Positions 7,276-15,455 are shown, counted from the stretch's first letter. The stretch: 64,000 bases of DNA from Legionella impletisoli (GCF_900639875.1 NZ_CAAAIA010000001.1:417129-481128); one strand, 5' to 3'. The notes: generated by a model from the letters alone, not told the origin. Translations and numbers: made by a program.

Positions 7276-7975
7276 AAGCAAGCGTAGCCTGGGAGTAGGG
7301 CTTTGCCCGTATCCCAGGTTTTCCCTTTCTTTCAAATTTCAATAAACCACTATAAAATTCCATCCATAGAAAATCCAACTTCATAAATAATCGTGGTTAA
7401 TTTTCGTAGAGATATTACACCTGGCGGCACTTATTTTTTTACTCTTGCTTTGAGAAATCGGAAATCGCAATTATTAATCAACTATATTGAGTTGTTGGGT
7501 GACGCTTATCGAAAAGTAAAACAAAAACATCCCTTTAGTACAGAGGCTATAGTCGTATTGCCTGATCATTTGCATGCAGTATGGAAACTACCAGAGAATG
7601 ATTTTAATTACTCTTTACGCTGGCATCAGATCAAATCATATTTTACAAAAAGTTTAATCAAAGAAGGTCTAACGATGATAAAAGACCAACGAGGAGAGTA
7701 TCATCTATGGCAGCGCCGTTTTTGGGAGCACCGAATACGTGATGAATTAGATTTTCAAACACATATCGATTATATCCACTTTAACCCCGTTAAACATGGT
7801 TATGTAGCTTCAGCTAAAGAATGGCCTCATTCCAGTTTTTCTCGTTATGTCCAGAAAGGGATATTACAAGAAAATTGGGGGGCATGAGGGTAGTCAAGGA
7901 GAGTTTGGAGAATGAGTGATTGGTGAATGAAAACCTGGGATATGGCCTCTGGCCTACTCCCAGGCTACGCAGGCT
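7276..7975 (+). mobile_element. REP-RAYT unit, intact (700 bp)
   Basis: A single RAYT gene lies between two inverted REPs. Left REP: GTAG followed by arms CCTGGGA (7288-7294) and TCCCAGG (7312-7318) with an inner GGGC/GCCC stem. Right REP: CCTGGGA (7934-7940) and TCCCAGG (7958-7964) with an inner GGCC/GGCC stem and CTAC (GTAG on the other strand) at 7965. The boundaries are set by comparison with the shortened copy at 11424-11776: identity begins at AAGCAAGCGTAG and ends at ACGCAGGCT on the right. Confidence 0.85.
7393..7887 (+). CDS. REP-associated tyrosine transposase (RAYT, Y1 family)
   Basis: 164 residues from a GTG start; the opening VNFRRDITPGGTYFFTLAL is the family's standard N-terminus. 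HUH motif: His59-Leu-His61 in LPDHLHAVW. The catalytic Tyr is expected at about 127 in HIDYIHFNPVKHGY. RAYTs nick single-stranded DNA at GTAG beside REP hairpins and are thought to spread REPs. The gene lies between the two REPs it would recognise. The length is normal for the family and I see no internal damage, so it may be active. The C-terminus WPHSSFSRYVQKG is also seen in the deleted copy downstream. Confidence 0.92.
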   Translation: MVNFRRDITPGGTYFFTLALRNRKSQLLINYIELLGDAYRKVKQKHPFSTEAIVVLPDHLHAVWKLPENDFNYSLRWHQIKSYFTKSLIKEGLTMIKDQRGEYHLWQRRFWEHRIRDELDFQTHIDYIHFNPVKHGYVASAKEWPHSSFSRYVQKGILQENWGA

Positions 7976-8023
7976 GTTGTAGAATAACAGTCATAAACAT
8001 GGTTTTTTATGTAAGGATTTAAT

Positions 8024-8641
8024 TTGTTAGTATTAATTGATGAAAGCGGTTGCCCAGGATTTAAATTAACTAAAGGTTCCACCCCCTATTTTATTGTGGG
8101 AATGATTATTTTTAAAGATTTTACTCAAGCAGAAAATGTGAGCAAATCTATTACCGCACTACGCCAGACCCTCCGAGTCAACCCAGAATTTAAATTTAGT
8201 AAAACGCATCCATCGATTAAAGATAAGTTTTTTGATGAAGTATGCCAATATGATTTTGAAGTGAGGGCATTGGTTGTTGATAAGAGCAAAATCTATAGTC
8301 AGATGCTCAGAAATGATACTGATTATTTTTATAATTATTTTGTAAAAACTTTAATGAAATATGACGACGATGTATTGCAGGATGCATCTATAAAAATAGA
8401 TGGTAGTGGGGATAAGGAGTTTAAAAATGCCTTAAATACCTATCTACGAAAATCTATTGGGGAACATAAAATTAAAAAGTTTAAATTTATCGACTCAAAA
8501 AAAGATAATCTTATTCAAATGGCAGATATGGTTGTAGGAGCAATAGCAAGAAGTTATAGCGAAACACGCAAAGATTCCAGCCGCTGGTTAGATGTGCTTA
8601 GAAGAAATGGGAAGATAAAAAATATATGGGATTTTAAGTAG
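8024..8641 (+). CDS. DUF3800 domain protein
   Basis: 205 residues from TTG 8024, preceded by AAGGA at a suitable distance. The N-terminal LVLIDESGCPGFKL, the strand YFIVGMIIF and the C-terminal KDNLIQMADMVVGAIARSYS are the three blocks that define DUF3800. The DESG Asp and the QMAD Asp are the conserved acidic positions, giving an RNase H-like fold by family knowledge. Biochemical function is unknown; the family is frequent in mobile and defence-associated regions. It begins 48 bases after the REP-RAYT unit and is the first gene of the segment bracketed by the two units. Confidence 0.85.
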   Translation: MLVLIDESGCPGFKLTKGSTPYFIVGMIIFKDFTQAENVSKSITALRQTLRVNPEFKFSKTHPSIKDKFFDEVCQYDFEVRALVVDKSKIYSQMLRNDTDYFYNYFVKTLMKYDDDVLQDASIKIDGSGDKEFKNALNTYLRKSIGEHKIKKFKFIDSKKDNLIQMADMVVGAIARSYSETRKDSSRWLDVLRRNGKIKNIWDFK

Positions 8642-9014
8642 GTCGTCTTATGTACCCTACTCTAGAGAGCTCCAGAGAGGTACACCATCCGGTGCCGGTT
8701 CAGGTACAAAGACTATGTATCTGAATTATAGCGAATATCTAAAATTCTTGTCAAGCTTAATTTTGATTAAAAAATAGTCAATATCGGGCGTCGTAGAAAT
8801 TTTATCATCATATTCATGAAAATAACTAAAAACCCCTGGATTCATCACCTATCTACTAAGAATAAGGAGAGGAATTGTCCGAGGACTGATGCATATCATA
8901 TGTTATAACTAATACAGAATACAAATCGTTTTTGGATGCCCACTGAGCCATGGAGTTTTGTAGTATCATAAAAACGCGAAAGAGACCATTAACTGTTAAA
9001 AAAAGACTGATACT
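8642..9014. other. Gene-free spacer upstream of the three-gene operon
   Basis: 373 bases containing a short imperfect repeat around CTAGAGAGCTCCAGAG and GGTGCCGGTTCAGG, and no ORF with protein-like composition on either strand. It must hold the promoter for 9015-11435, but no convincing -35/-10 pair could be chosen by eye. Confidence 0.4.
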
Positions 9015-9545
9015 ATGAGCAAAATCATCCTATATATTGCCACTTCCCAGGATGGTTTTATAGCAGATAAAACCGGCGATGTTGATTGGTTACCACCCCC
9101 CAAAGACGATCACGATTTGGAAATCGTTGGTTATAAAAAATTGATGCAGCGTATCGACATAATTTTGATGGGAAGACGTGGTTTTAAGCAAATTATAGGT
9201 TTTGGCAATTGGGGATGGACTGATAAACAAACTTACGTTTTTAGCAAACAAGATTTAGAAGCACCGATCCCTTGTATTACAATTACAAAAGATAGTCCAA
9301 ACCAATTCATACAGAAGATAAGAGAAAACAATAATAATAAAGATATCTGGCTACTTGGCAGCGCTAATCTTGCAAAAAGCTTTGCTGAAGTCGGGCTAAT
9401 CGATGAAATAATTCTCACAATCATTCCTCAAACTTTAGGTGAAGGCATACCACTTGGCTTGTCCTTCAACAAATTCTATCTAACAAATGAACAGCCCTTG
9501 ATGGATGGCATGATCCAAAGAATTTATTTAAGGGATCAGCTATGA
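9015..9545 (+). CDS. Dihydrofolate reductase/RibD-like reductase family protein
   Basis: 176 residues. The start KIILYIATSQDGFIADKTGDVDWL is the hallmark of the YwjB/YyaP-type branch of the RibD C-terminal (DHFR-like) family. Further conserved blocks are IILMGRRGFKQ (NADPH site), WLLGSANLAKSF and LIDEIILTIIPQTLGEGIPL. The family fold reduces pterin- or pyrimidine-like substrates with NADPH; the substrate here is unknown. It is the first gene of a tightly coupled operon and overlaps the next gene by ATGA (9542-9545). Confidence 0.85.
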   Translation: MSKIILYIATSQDGFIADKTGDVDWLPPPKDDHDLEIVGYKKLMQRIDIILMGRRGFKQIIGFGNWGWTDKQTYVFSKQDLEAPIPCITITKDSPNQFIQKIRENNNNKDIWLLGSANLAKSFAEVGLIDEIILTIIPQTLGEGIPLGLSFNKFYLTNEQPLMDGMIQRIYLRDQL

Positions 9546-10981
9546 CACTAAGTTTTGAAAAAATAAGCCTTCAACATATTGATATTATCTTTAGTTGGCT
9601 TGCTGAGCCTTTTGTTCAGGAGTTTTGGGATAATACGCAAGGTCATAAAGACGATATTTTAAATTTTGTTAATGGCAGAAAAGAGCCTTCGAATTATTGT
9701 GATGGCAAGTATGTTTATTGGATAGCAAGCTGTGATGGTCAACCCTTTGCAATGCTGATGACGATTGAAGAAACAGCAGAGGATCACATGGATGACATTA
9801 AATTACATTACCTTTCAAAAACAGGTCGTACTTACGGTATCGATTATATGATTGGGAATAAAAATTATTTTGGCAAAGGCTGCGGCGCCAAAACATTAAC
9901 AGCATTTCTTGATTTTTTCAGGAAAGAATTCGACGCATCAGCAGATACATTTATAATCGACCCTGCTAGCGATAACCCTAGAGCCAAAAATGTCTACATG
10001 AAAGCAGGCTTTGAGCATGTTGCTGACTTTGTAATGTCCGGTGATGTTTCTGGCGCTGGTAAACCGCATCATTTATTGATTAGACAATTTGAGCCTATCG
10101 ATGAATCATTTAACATCACCCCTGATCTCGCACGTAAGCTCATAGCCGAGCAATTTCCAGAATATGCTCATTTACCCATTACATCGGTTGAAAAACAAGG
10201 GCACGATAATCGTACATACCGCCTAGGAACAGAAATGTTAATTCGCATGCCAACGGCGGAATCGTATGCTTTGAAAGTGCCTAAAGAACAAGCTCTGTTA
10301 CCGAAGCTAGCACCTTACTTAACCATCAGTATTCCTGCTCCAATCAAAATGGGTGCTGCCTCACAAGGTTATCCATATCCATTCTCCATTTATAAATGGT
10401 TAGACGGAAGGAGTATTAACCTTCTTGTTTTGGATGATGACTGTCTAGAAAAGCTTGCATCTGATTTAGCAAGGTTTTTAAAAGAGCTGCAAGGCATCAA
10501 CAATGTTGAGGGACTAGCTCCAGGCCAGCATAATTGGTGGCGAGGCGATCATGTCAGTGTTTACGATAAAGGCGCTCGAGAACAAATTTCAGAACTATCA
10601 ACTATTATCGATGAAACTAAAGCGATAAAGCTGTGGGAACAAGCTTGCAAAACAAAATGGAATAAATCCCCTGTATGGATTCACGGCGATTTTGCAATCA
10701 GTAATATGCTGCTTAAAGAGAACGAACTATCCGCTATTATCGATTTTGGTGGTATGGCTTTAGGTGATCCTGCGTGTGATCTTGTGATTGCCTGGACTTT
10801 TCTTAATGGAAAAGCGCGTGACATCTTTTTCCAAGAGATGGACTTAGATGAAAGCACTTGGCTTCGTGCAAAAGCCTGGGCTTTATGGAAGGCTACTTTC
10901 GAATTGTGCCAAATAACAGATAAAAATAGCCCAGAGGCGCTTATGCAAAAAAGAATTATTGAGAATGTAGTATATGAATAA
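9542..10981 (+). CDS. Fusion protein: GNAT acetyltransferase + aminoglycoside-phosphotransferase-type kinase
   Basis: 479 residues with two domains. Residues 1-185 are an AAC(6')-like GNAT fold: EPFVQEFWD, then the acetyl-CoA loop NYFGKGCGAKTL, then DPASDNPRAKNVYMKAGFEHV. Residues 190-479 are an APH-type kinase: Brenner loop HGDFAISNML (His381, Asp383, Asn388 region) and metal-binding IDFGG, then GDPACDLVIAW. The same domain order occurs in the bifunctional AAC(6')-APH(2'') enzymes of Gram-positive bacteria, but the kinase half here is closer to general APH relatives, so common descent as a fusion is not implied. It could modify an aminoglycoside or another aminated metabolite. It overlaps both neighbours by a few bases. 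Confidence 0.88.
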   Translation: MTLSFEKISLQHIDIIFSWLAEPFVQEFWDNTQGHKDDILNFVNGRKEPSNYCDGKYVYWIASCDGQPFAMLMTIEETAEDHMDDIKLHYLSKTGRTYGIDYMIGNKNYFGKGCGAKTLTAFLDFFRKEFDASADTFIIDPASDNPRAKNVYMKAGFEHVADFVMSGDVSGAGKPHHLLIRQFEPIDESFNITPDLARKLIAEQFPEYAHLPITSVEKQGHDNRTYRLGTEMLIRMPTAESYALKVPKEQALLPKLAPYLTISIPAPIKMGAASQGYPYPFSIYKWLDGRSINLLVLDDDCLEKLASDLARFLKELQGINNVEGLAPGQHNWWRGDHVSVYDKGAREQISELSTIIDETKAIKLWEQACKTKWNKSPVWIHGDFAISNMLLKENELSAIIDFGGMALGDPACDLVIAWTFLNGKARDIFFQEMDLDESTWLRAKAWALWKATFELCQITDKNSPEALMQKRIIENVVYE

Positions 10982-11435
10982 AAATATCCTCGATACTTAT
11001 CTTGGTGAACTGTCTGATGAAATCAACAAACTCTATGGATACGTTAAAATAGCTGGTGATAATTTTGGTGAACCAGCTATTAATTCAGGTCCATGTGGTC
11101 CATTTGCCAATGCTTTTTTCAGGCTATGGAATATGAAATTTACTCAAAAAGTACATATCGTGTTTATTATGCTTAAAAATTCTGATGAATGCTGGCATGT
11201 TCTTATACGGTTACCTAATGGGTTGCTTTATGATGGGGGCCACGGAGTTCATAGTGAAGAAAAGTATAGCGATAAATTTAATATCGAGGACATGATTGAA
11301 TATGACTTAGAGCTTTTAGAAAAACGTTCCTATGGCTTAGATCGGGAATACCCTCGTTATTGTCCAGGCTTTTCTATAATCACTGTCGAGAATTTGATAA
11401 ATAAATATTTGAGTCTAATTGACAAGCAAGCGTAG
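10974..11435 (+). CDS. Hypothetical protein with Cys-His-Asp arrangement
   Basis: 153 residues. Conserved-looking blocks are SGPCGPFANAFFRLWN (Cys41), CWHVLIRLPNGLLYDGGHGVH (His75, Asp87). The order Cys helix, His strand, Asp strand resembles papain-like or NlpC/P60-like folds, and the Cys sits at a helix start after Gly-Pro as in those enzymes. No family could be named. The gene overlaps the upstream fusion gene by eight bases, so it is translated with it. The last three codons (Lys-Gln-Ala) and the TAG lie inside the downstream REP unit (from 11424), so the native C-terminus was probably replaced when that unit arrived. Confidence 0.7.
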   Translation: MNKNILDTYLGELSDEINKLYGYVKIAGDNFGEPAINSGPCGPFANAFFRLWNMKFTQKVHIVFIMLKNSDECWHVLIRLPNGLLYDGGHGVHSEEKYSDKFNIEDMIEYDLELLEKRSYGLDREYPRYCPGFSIITVENLINKYLSLIDKQA

Positions 11436-11776
11436 CCTGGGAGTAGGGCTTTGCCCGTATCCCAGGTTTTCCCTTTCTTTCAAATTTCAATAAACCACTA
11501 TAAAATTCCATCCATAGAAAATCCAACTTCATAAATAATCGTGGTTTATTTTCGTAGAGATATTACACCTGGCGGCACTTATTTTTTTTCTCTTGCTTTG
11601 AGAAATCTATCTTCAGCTAAAGAATGGCCTCATTCCAGTTTTTCTCGTATGTCCAAAATGGCGTATTAAAAGAAAACTGGGGATATGATGATGTCCAAGG
11701 AGAATTCGGAGAATGAATGATTGGTGTATGAAAACCTGGGATACGGCCTCTGGCCTACTCCCAGGCTACGCAGGCT
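11424..11776 (+). mobile_element. REP-RAYT unit, internally deleted (353 bp)
   Basis: It is nearly identical to 7276-7459 for its first 184 bases and to 7808-7975 for its last 166. About 348 bp of the transposase gene are missing, with TAT at the junction. Both terminal REPs (GTAG-CCTGGGA...TCCCAGG and its inverse) are kept. It has the form of a non-autonomous derivative that an active RAYT could mobilise. It has the same orientation as the intact unit 3.4 kb upstream. Confidence 0.85.
11541..11669 (+). pseudogene. RAYT transposase remnant
   Basis: From the GTG equivalent to the intact copy's start, the frame reads VYFRRDITPGGTYFFSLALRN, then crosses the deletion in frame to SSAKEWPHSSFSR. 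A one-base loss shifts it after that and it ends at TAA 11669. HUH and Tyr residues are both absent. Confidence 0.8.
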
Positions 11777-11874
11777 TTTGCGTTTGATTAATCTATAACA
11801 AAATTAATCAAAGATAGCACTAATACCAAACCTGCTCATAAATTTTTACTAAACTTATAAATAAGGATATAGGG

Positions 11875-11898
11875 ATGCAGGGACATAAATATTTATGA
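11875..11898 (+). CDS. Seven-codon leader ORF overlapping the CHAT start
   Basis: ATG 11875 is preceded by AAGGAT and encodes MQGHKYL. Its TGA (11896-11898) overlaps the ATG of the CHAT gene (11895). The stronger ribosome site belongs to this short frame. Translation of the large gene may be coupled to it, or it may simply be a chance frame, since CAGGGA at 11878-11883 can also serve the ATG at 11895. Confidence 0.3.
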   Translation: MQGHKYL

Positions 11899-14045
11899 GC
11901 TTGTATGAAAAAAATTACGAATGGGTTTTTTCATTTAATCCTTCTAGTATTATCTACATAGTTCCTCTAAGCCAAGACAACGGTAATTTAGTAACTTCTC
12001 TCAGCGGATTTAATTGTTCAAATGAGCTATACCCACTATTACAGCTTGTATCAGAACTGCCAAATGATATTAATGACCTACTGGAAAGCACATCTAATAA
12101 TATTAATTACCGTTTGTATAGAGGAGATACCTGCATATTTGTTTGTGAATTAAATCCTGAAGAACAAATGAATAAATTTGAAGGTTTTCCTTTTTTATGT
12201 TTTTTATCAACTTCAAATACTTATGAAGCAGTAAGTGCTTTTATAAAAAATATTAAACCCAAGCCTATTCATATAACAACCAAACCCAATAGCCACGCAA
12301 TTAATATAAATAAAATTAAAAAAAATAAATTTAGAAATGAGCTATATAGAATAGCAACATATTTAAACAACAATAAAGATACAAATAAAGATCCAAAAAT
12401 ATCTATCCCTAAACAACAAGTTAAAGATATTAGTTTCCTTAAAAATATAGTCCATTACTATCATAATATTACAAACCCAAACAGAACTGCCCTAATTTCC
12501 CAAGGTATATACTCTAAGAGAAAATTCTATATCCTTCCAAATATGAAGGAAAAATATCAGAAATATATAGCCAGCTCAGCGAATTTTATTATTGATATAA
12601 AAAAAGAGAATGATACTAAATACTCGAAAAATCACTTTATCCTCGCAGTTCCATCATTAAATTCTTCTTTATATAGAGATAAAGAGTTTTTAAAAATGAT
12701 ACAGGACTATTATGGAGTAGAAGTAAAGAAATTTTATGAGAGAACAATAAAAAGATCTGAATATGTAACAGAATTAAAAACAGAAGATGAAGGTATTTTA
12801 AATGATTTTGCAATATTTAAACTCAGCTCAATTATTTCAAATGATTTGTTTCTATTTACTTCATTATTATCGATATTATCTACTGAGAATTTTTCACCCA
12901 CTTATAGGCTGCCAAACAGCTTAAATCTTAGCCATAGTAAATATGATTGTTTAGTTTCATTAACTAAACAACAGCAATTAAATAAAGTTAAAGTGAATAG
13001 AGTTTATTCGGAACTAGTAGAGGGTTGGAAAAATAAATTAGATAATTCAATGATTAATTCTATAAATAATTCTGGTAATAATGGAATAATTGTATCTGAC
13101 TATCCATTAGAATGGCTTACCTTATCTGGAGTAATTCCACTGAATATCAGTCATAATATCTGTAGAATTAATTCATCACCAGGGGATCTTTTAATTCACC
13201 AAATTTGTAACCTACATAATTTAATTATACCCCCTTCTTCCTTACAAAATGTATTAGTCATAAGATCTTTTGAAGCCGATGATCCAATAAAATATTTTCT
13301 TGAACAAGCAATACACTCCAGAAAAAATAATGGAATGTTAAGATTTCTTAATATAAATATTGTTGACGTAAAATCTGAAAATGAATTTATCGAGGCATTA
13401 AGAAATTTTACTGGAAAAATCGTAATTATTGATTGCCACGGTAACCATGGAGGGCATAAAAAGGAAGCTTGGCTAAATGTTGGTGATGACAAGGTTAACG
13501 TATGGAACTTAAAAGCTGATTTTAGAATACCGCCCATATTTCTTTTAAGCGCATGTAGCACTCATCCGATTGATGGATCAAACACTAGCGTTGCAAATGG
13601 ATTAATTTCAACTGGCGCCCATTCTGTTCTTGCTACTTTATTACCTATTAGTGCAGATCACTCGGCTATATTTATTAGTAAATTTCTTCATTGGATAGAT
13701 TTTTATCTAGCAATTGATAAGGAAAAACATTCCACATTCACGCTCTGGAGAGACATAGTATCAGACATAATGAGAAGTATGTACGTTCAGGATATATTAA
13801 ATTATTTTGAAATTAAAAATCTTATTAATGAAAATCAATCACAAGATATTTTGATAAAAGCCCAAATTAATATTATGTATGATAAAAATCCAAATTGGTT
13901 TGAAATTGTATTTAGAACATTAGCGGAAGCAAGTGGAAAAAAATATGAGGAATTAGTTACATTGTTTATAAGAGAGTGTCGATTTTCAGATACTATGCAT
14001 TATTCTCACTTGGGAAGGCCCGATAAACTAATAGTCATGAACTAG
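11895..14045 (+). CDS. CHAT-domain (caspase-like) protein
   Basis: 716 residues. The C-terminal third is a CHAT peptidase domain. SDYPLEWLTLSGVIPLN precedes it; the catalytic His is His515 in IIDCHGNHGG, and the catalytic Cys is Cys554 in LLSACSTHPI, followed by ANGLISTGAHSVLATLLPI, all standard for the clan CD fold. Residues 1 to about 390 have no recognisable repeats or domain. There is no signal peptide and no membrane segment. CHAT proteins often act as proteases triggered by partner modules in prokaryotic immunity or cell death; no obvious partner (sensor, gasdermin, nuclease) lies beside it. The gene is strikingly AT-rich compared with its core neighbours and stands alone between the deleted REP unit and a terminator, at the tRNA-Thr end of the island. 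Secretion as an effector is an alternative. Confidence 0.85.
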   Translation: MSLYEKNYEWVFSFNPSSIIYIVPLSQDNGNLVTSLSGFNCSNELYPLLQLVSELPNDINDLLESTSNNINYRLYRGDTCIFVCELNPEEQMNKFEGFPFLCFLSTSNTYEAVSAFIKNIKPKPIHITTKPNSHAININKIKKNKFRNELYRIATYLNNNKDTNKDPKISIPKQQVKDISFLKNIVHYYHNITNPNRTALISQGIYSKRKFYILPNMKEKYQKYIASSANFIIDIKKENDTKYSKNHFILAVPSLNSSLYRDKEFLKMIQDYYGVEVKKFYERTIKRSEYVTELKTEDEGILNDFAIFKLSSIISNDLFLFTSLLSILSTENFSPTYRLPNSLNLSHSKYDCLVSLTKQQQLNKVKVNRVYSELVEGWKNKLDNSMINSINNSGNNGIIVSDYPLEWLTLSGVIPLNISHNICRINSSPGDLLIHQICNLHNLIIPPSSLQNVLVIRSFEADDPIKYFLEQAIHSRKNNGMLRFLNINIVDVKSENEFIEALRNFTGKIVIIDCHGNHGGHKKEAWLNVGDDKVNVWNLKADFRIPPIFLLSACSTHPIDGSNTSVANGLISTGAHSVLATLLPISADHSAIFISKFLHWIDFYLAIDKEKHSTFTLWRDIVSDIMRSMYVQDILNYFEIKNLINENQSQDILIKAQINIMYDKNPNWFEIVFRTLAEASGKKYEELVTLFIRECRFSDTMHYSHLGRPDKLIVMN

Positions 14046-14091
14046 ATTTAAGGCTTATAAACTTATCAATTTAAACTGATTAGTGCAAAGC

Positions 14092-14120
14092 AAAAAAGAA
14101 CGTTTAGGGGAACGTTTTTT
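14092..14120 (+). terminator. Rho-independent terminator of the CHAT gene
   Basis: AAAAAG-AACGTT, loop TAGGGG, AACGTT-TTTT: a six-base-pair core extended by A-T pairs and one G-T, ending in a T-run, 47 bases after the CHAT stop. Confidence 0.75.
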
Positions 14121-14199
14121 ATAGAATAAGAGTTAGAGTGCTATGCTCGTGAGATAGTGCCCCCGTAAATGGGAAAGACCCGAAAACTCTTGCTGCTAC

Positions 14200-14275
14200 T
14201 GGTGCCGTTGAGAGGAGTCGAACCTCCGACCTATTGATTACGAATCAATTGCTCTACCAGCTGAGCTACAACGGC
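14200..14275 (-). tRNA. tRNA-Thr (anticodon CGT)
   Basis: 76 nucleotides form a full cloverleaf. The acceptor is GCCGTTG/CAACGGC with discriminator A and encoded CCA. The D-arm is AGCTCAGCTGGTAGAGC, the anticodon stem ATTGA/TCAAT around TTCGTAA, and the T-arm GGAGG-TTCGACT-CCTCT. The anticodon CGT reads ACG codons. Its 3' end points toward the accessory island, the usual orientation of an integration target, although I found no second copy of its 3' end in the window. Confidence 0.95.
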
Positions 14276-14303
14276 AGTGAGTGCGTGAAGTATATACTTA
14301 TGT

Positions 14304-15455
14304 TTAGTGTTGATGCAAGACCACGCCTAAGGTCCAATCTGCGCTATTTTGTCCGGGAAGCATGTATATCGGCTCTTCGGCGTTTAACCCATAGCCGTTA
14401 ACGATTAATGCATAATAATAGGATGGAAGTAGGCAGTAATTATATAAGAATTCATGATGAGGATTCTGGGTTGTTAATTCTTGCCATGATTTGTTACAAA
14501 CTTCTATGTTTCCTTGCTCCAGTAACTCTTCGCTATTAAATTTATCTCCTTCGAAATGAAAGGGTTTATCCTCTAAGAGAAATTTAATTCCACCTAATAC
14601 GTACCATTTTTCGGCCTGGTTTTCAGCGAGCGCTGGTTGAACTTTAGTGCTTACTTGATGAACCTCATTGATCAGTTTAGAAACATCAGCTTGGCATTCC
14701 TGGGCATCGCCTTGACCGGATACCCCACTTGGAAGTTTATAATTATCCGCAAAACAACTTTTCTCATCTAAAAACTGGTAGGCAAACACCGTTTGACCTA
14801 GCCCTAAAAAGCTATGGACAAAAAGCTTTGTTTTTTGGCCATACACATCGACTTCAACTAAATCGTCAGGGTTGATATTTTCTGTATTTTTTACAGGGAA
14901 AACGATTTGAACCGAGGCACCCCCCATATCCATTACACTAACATAGGCTTCGGGCTTATTCTCTTGCAACGTTTTAAGTTGGTAATTAACCGACAACCAA
15001 CCAAATAATCCCTCTTCACGCCCAGTAATCGTTTTTGAATCAACCAGCCTCCACTGGGGATGGTGCTTAAACCATTGTTTTAATGCGTTGTAATAAGTAT
15101 CTTGTTTAGGACCTGACAAAAGTCGCATGCCAGCTGTGGCATAAAAATAAACAGGTAAATTGGAAGCCGGGGCATCAGAAAATAAAATATGTAAATAGGC
15201 ATTAACCGTATCTTGGCTGGGTTCTAAGGTTGCAAAGCCTGGTCGTATCTTTTTAGACCATATTTCTTGGATATTTATCGGCAAGTTATTTTCGTTGCGC
15301 TCAAAGGAATAGATGTGTAATCTGGTTCCAGTGCTTCCTGCATCAACCACTGCAACGCATAAGTCTGGTTTACATGCTTGGGTGTTTGGGGTAGACGCTT
15401 CAATGTTGCCGAAAAATGAAACAATACAAATCAACAACACAAGCATTCGAGACAT
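14304..15455 (-). CDS. Ecto-NTPDase (GDA1/CD39 family apyrase)
   Basis: About 383 residues from the ATG at 15455 (MSRMLVLLICIVSFFGNIEAS, a signal peptide; a longer frame starts at 15488). Apyrase conserved regions are visible in order: ACR1 DAGSTGTRLHIYSF, ACR2 YFYATAGMRLL, ACR3 TGREEGLFGWLSVNY, ACR4 SVMDMGGASVQIVF, ACR5 near YVLGGIKFL. The enzyme cleaves NTPs and NDPs outside the cytosol. The L. pneumophila homologue Lpg1905 is a known virulence factor needed for efficient growth in macrophages. It contains paired cysteines typical of the family (SCFADNY, ECQADV, EVCNKSW, NYCLLP). It is monocistronic, just beyond tRNA-Thr. Confidence 0.93.
   Translation of the reverse strand: MSRMLVLLICIVSFFGNIEASTPNTQACKPDLCVAVVDAGSTGTRLHIYSFERNENNLPINIQEIWSKKIRPGFATLEPSQDTVNAYLHILFSDAPASNLPVYFYATAGMRLLSGPKQDTYYNALKQWFKHHPQWRLVDSKTITGREEGLFGWLSVNYQLKTLQENKPEAYVSVMDMGGASVQIVFPVKNTENINPDDLVEVDVYGQKTKLFVHSFLGLGQTVFAYQFLDEKSCFADNYKLPSGVSGQGDAQECQADVSKLINEVHQVSTKVQPALAENQAEKWYVLGGIKFLLEDKPFHFEGDKFNSEELLEQGNIEVCNKSWQELTTQNPHHEFLYNYCLLPSYYYALIVNGYGLNAEEPIYMLPGQNSADWTLGVVLHQH

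Noticed and set aside
7239..7975. IS30 copy split by the REP-RAYT unit with its 5' part on the far side
   Set aside because: The sequence beyond 7975 does not read as an IS30 N-terminus.
9542..10981. Naming the fusion as the AAC(6')-APH(2'') resistance gene
   Set aside because: The length and domain order coincide, but the kinase half shows different conserved blocks; a specific name is not supported.
14200..14275. tRNA-Thr as proven attachment site of the whole island
   Set aside because: No second copy of its 3' end was found in the window, so integration there is only suggested by position.
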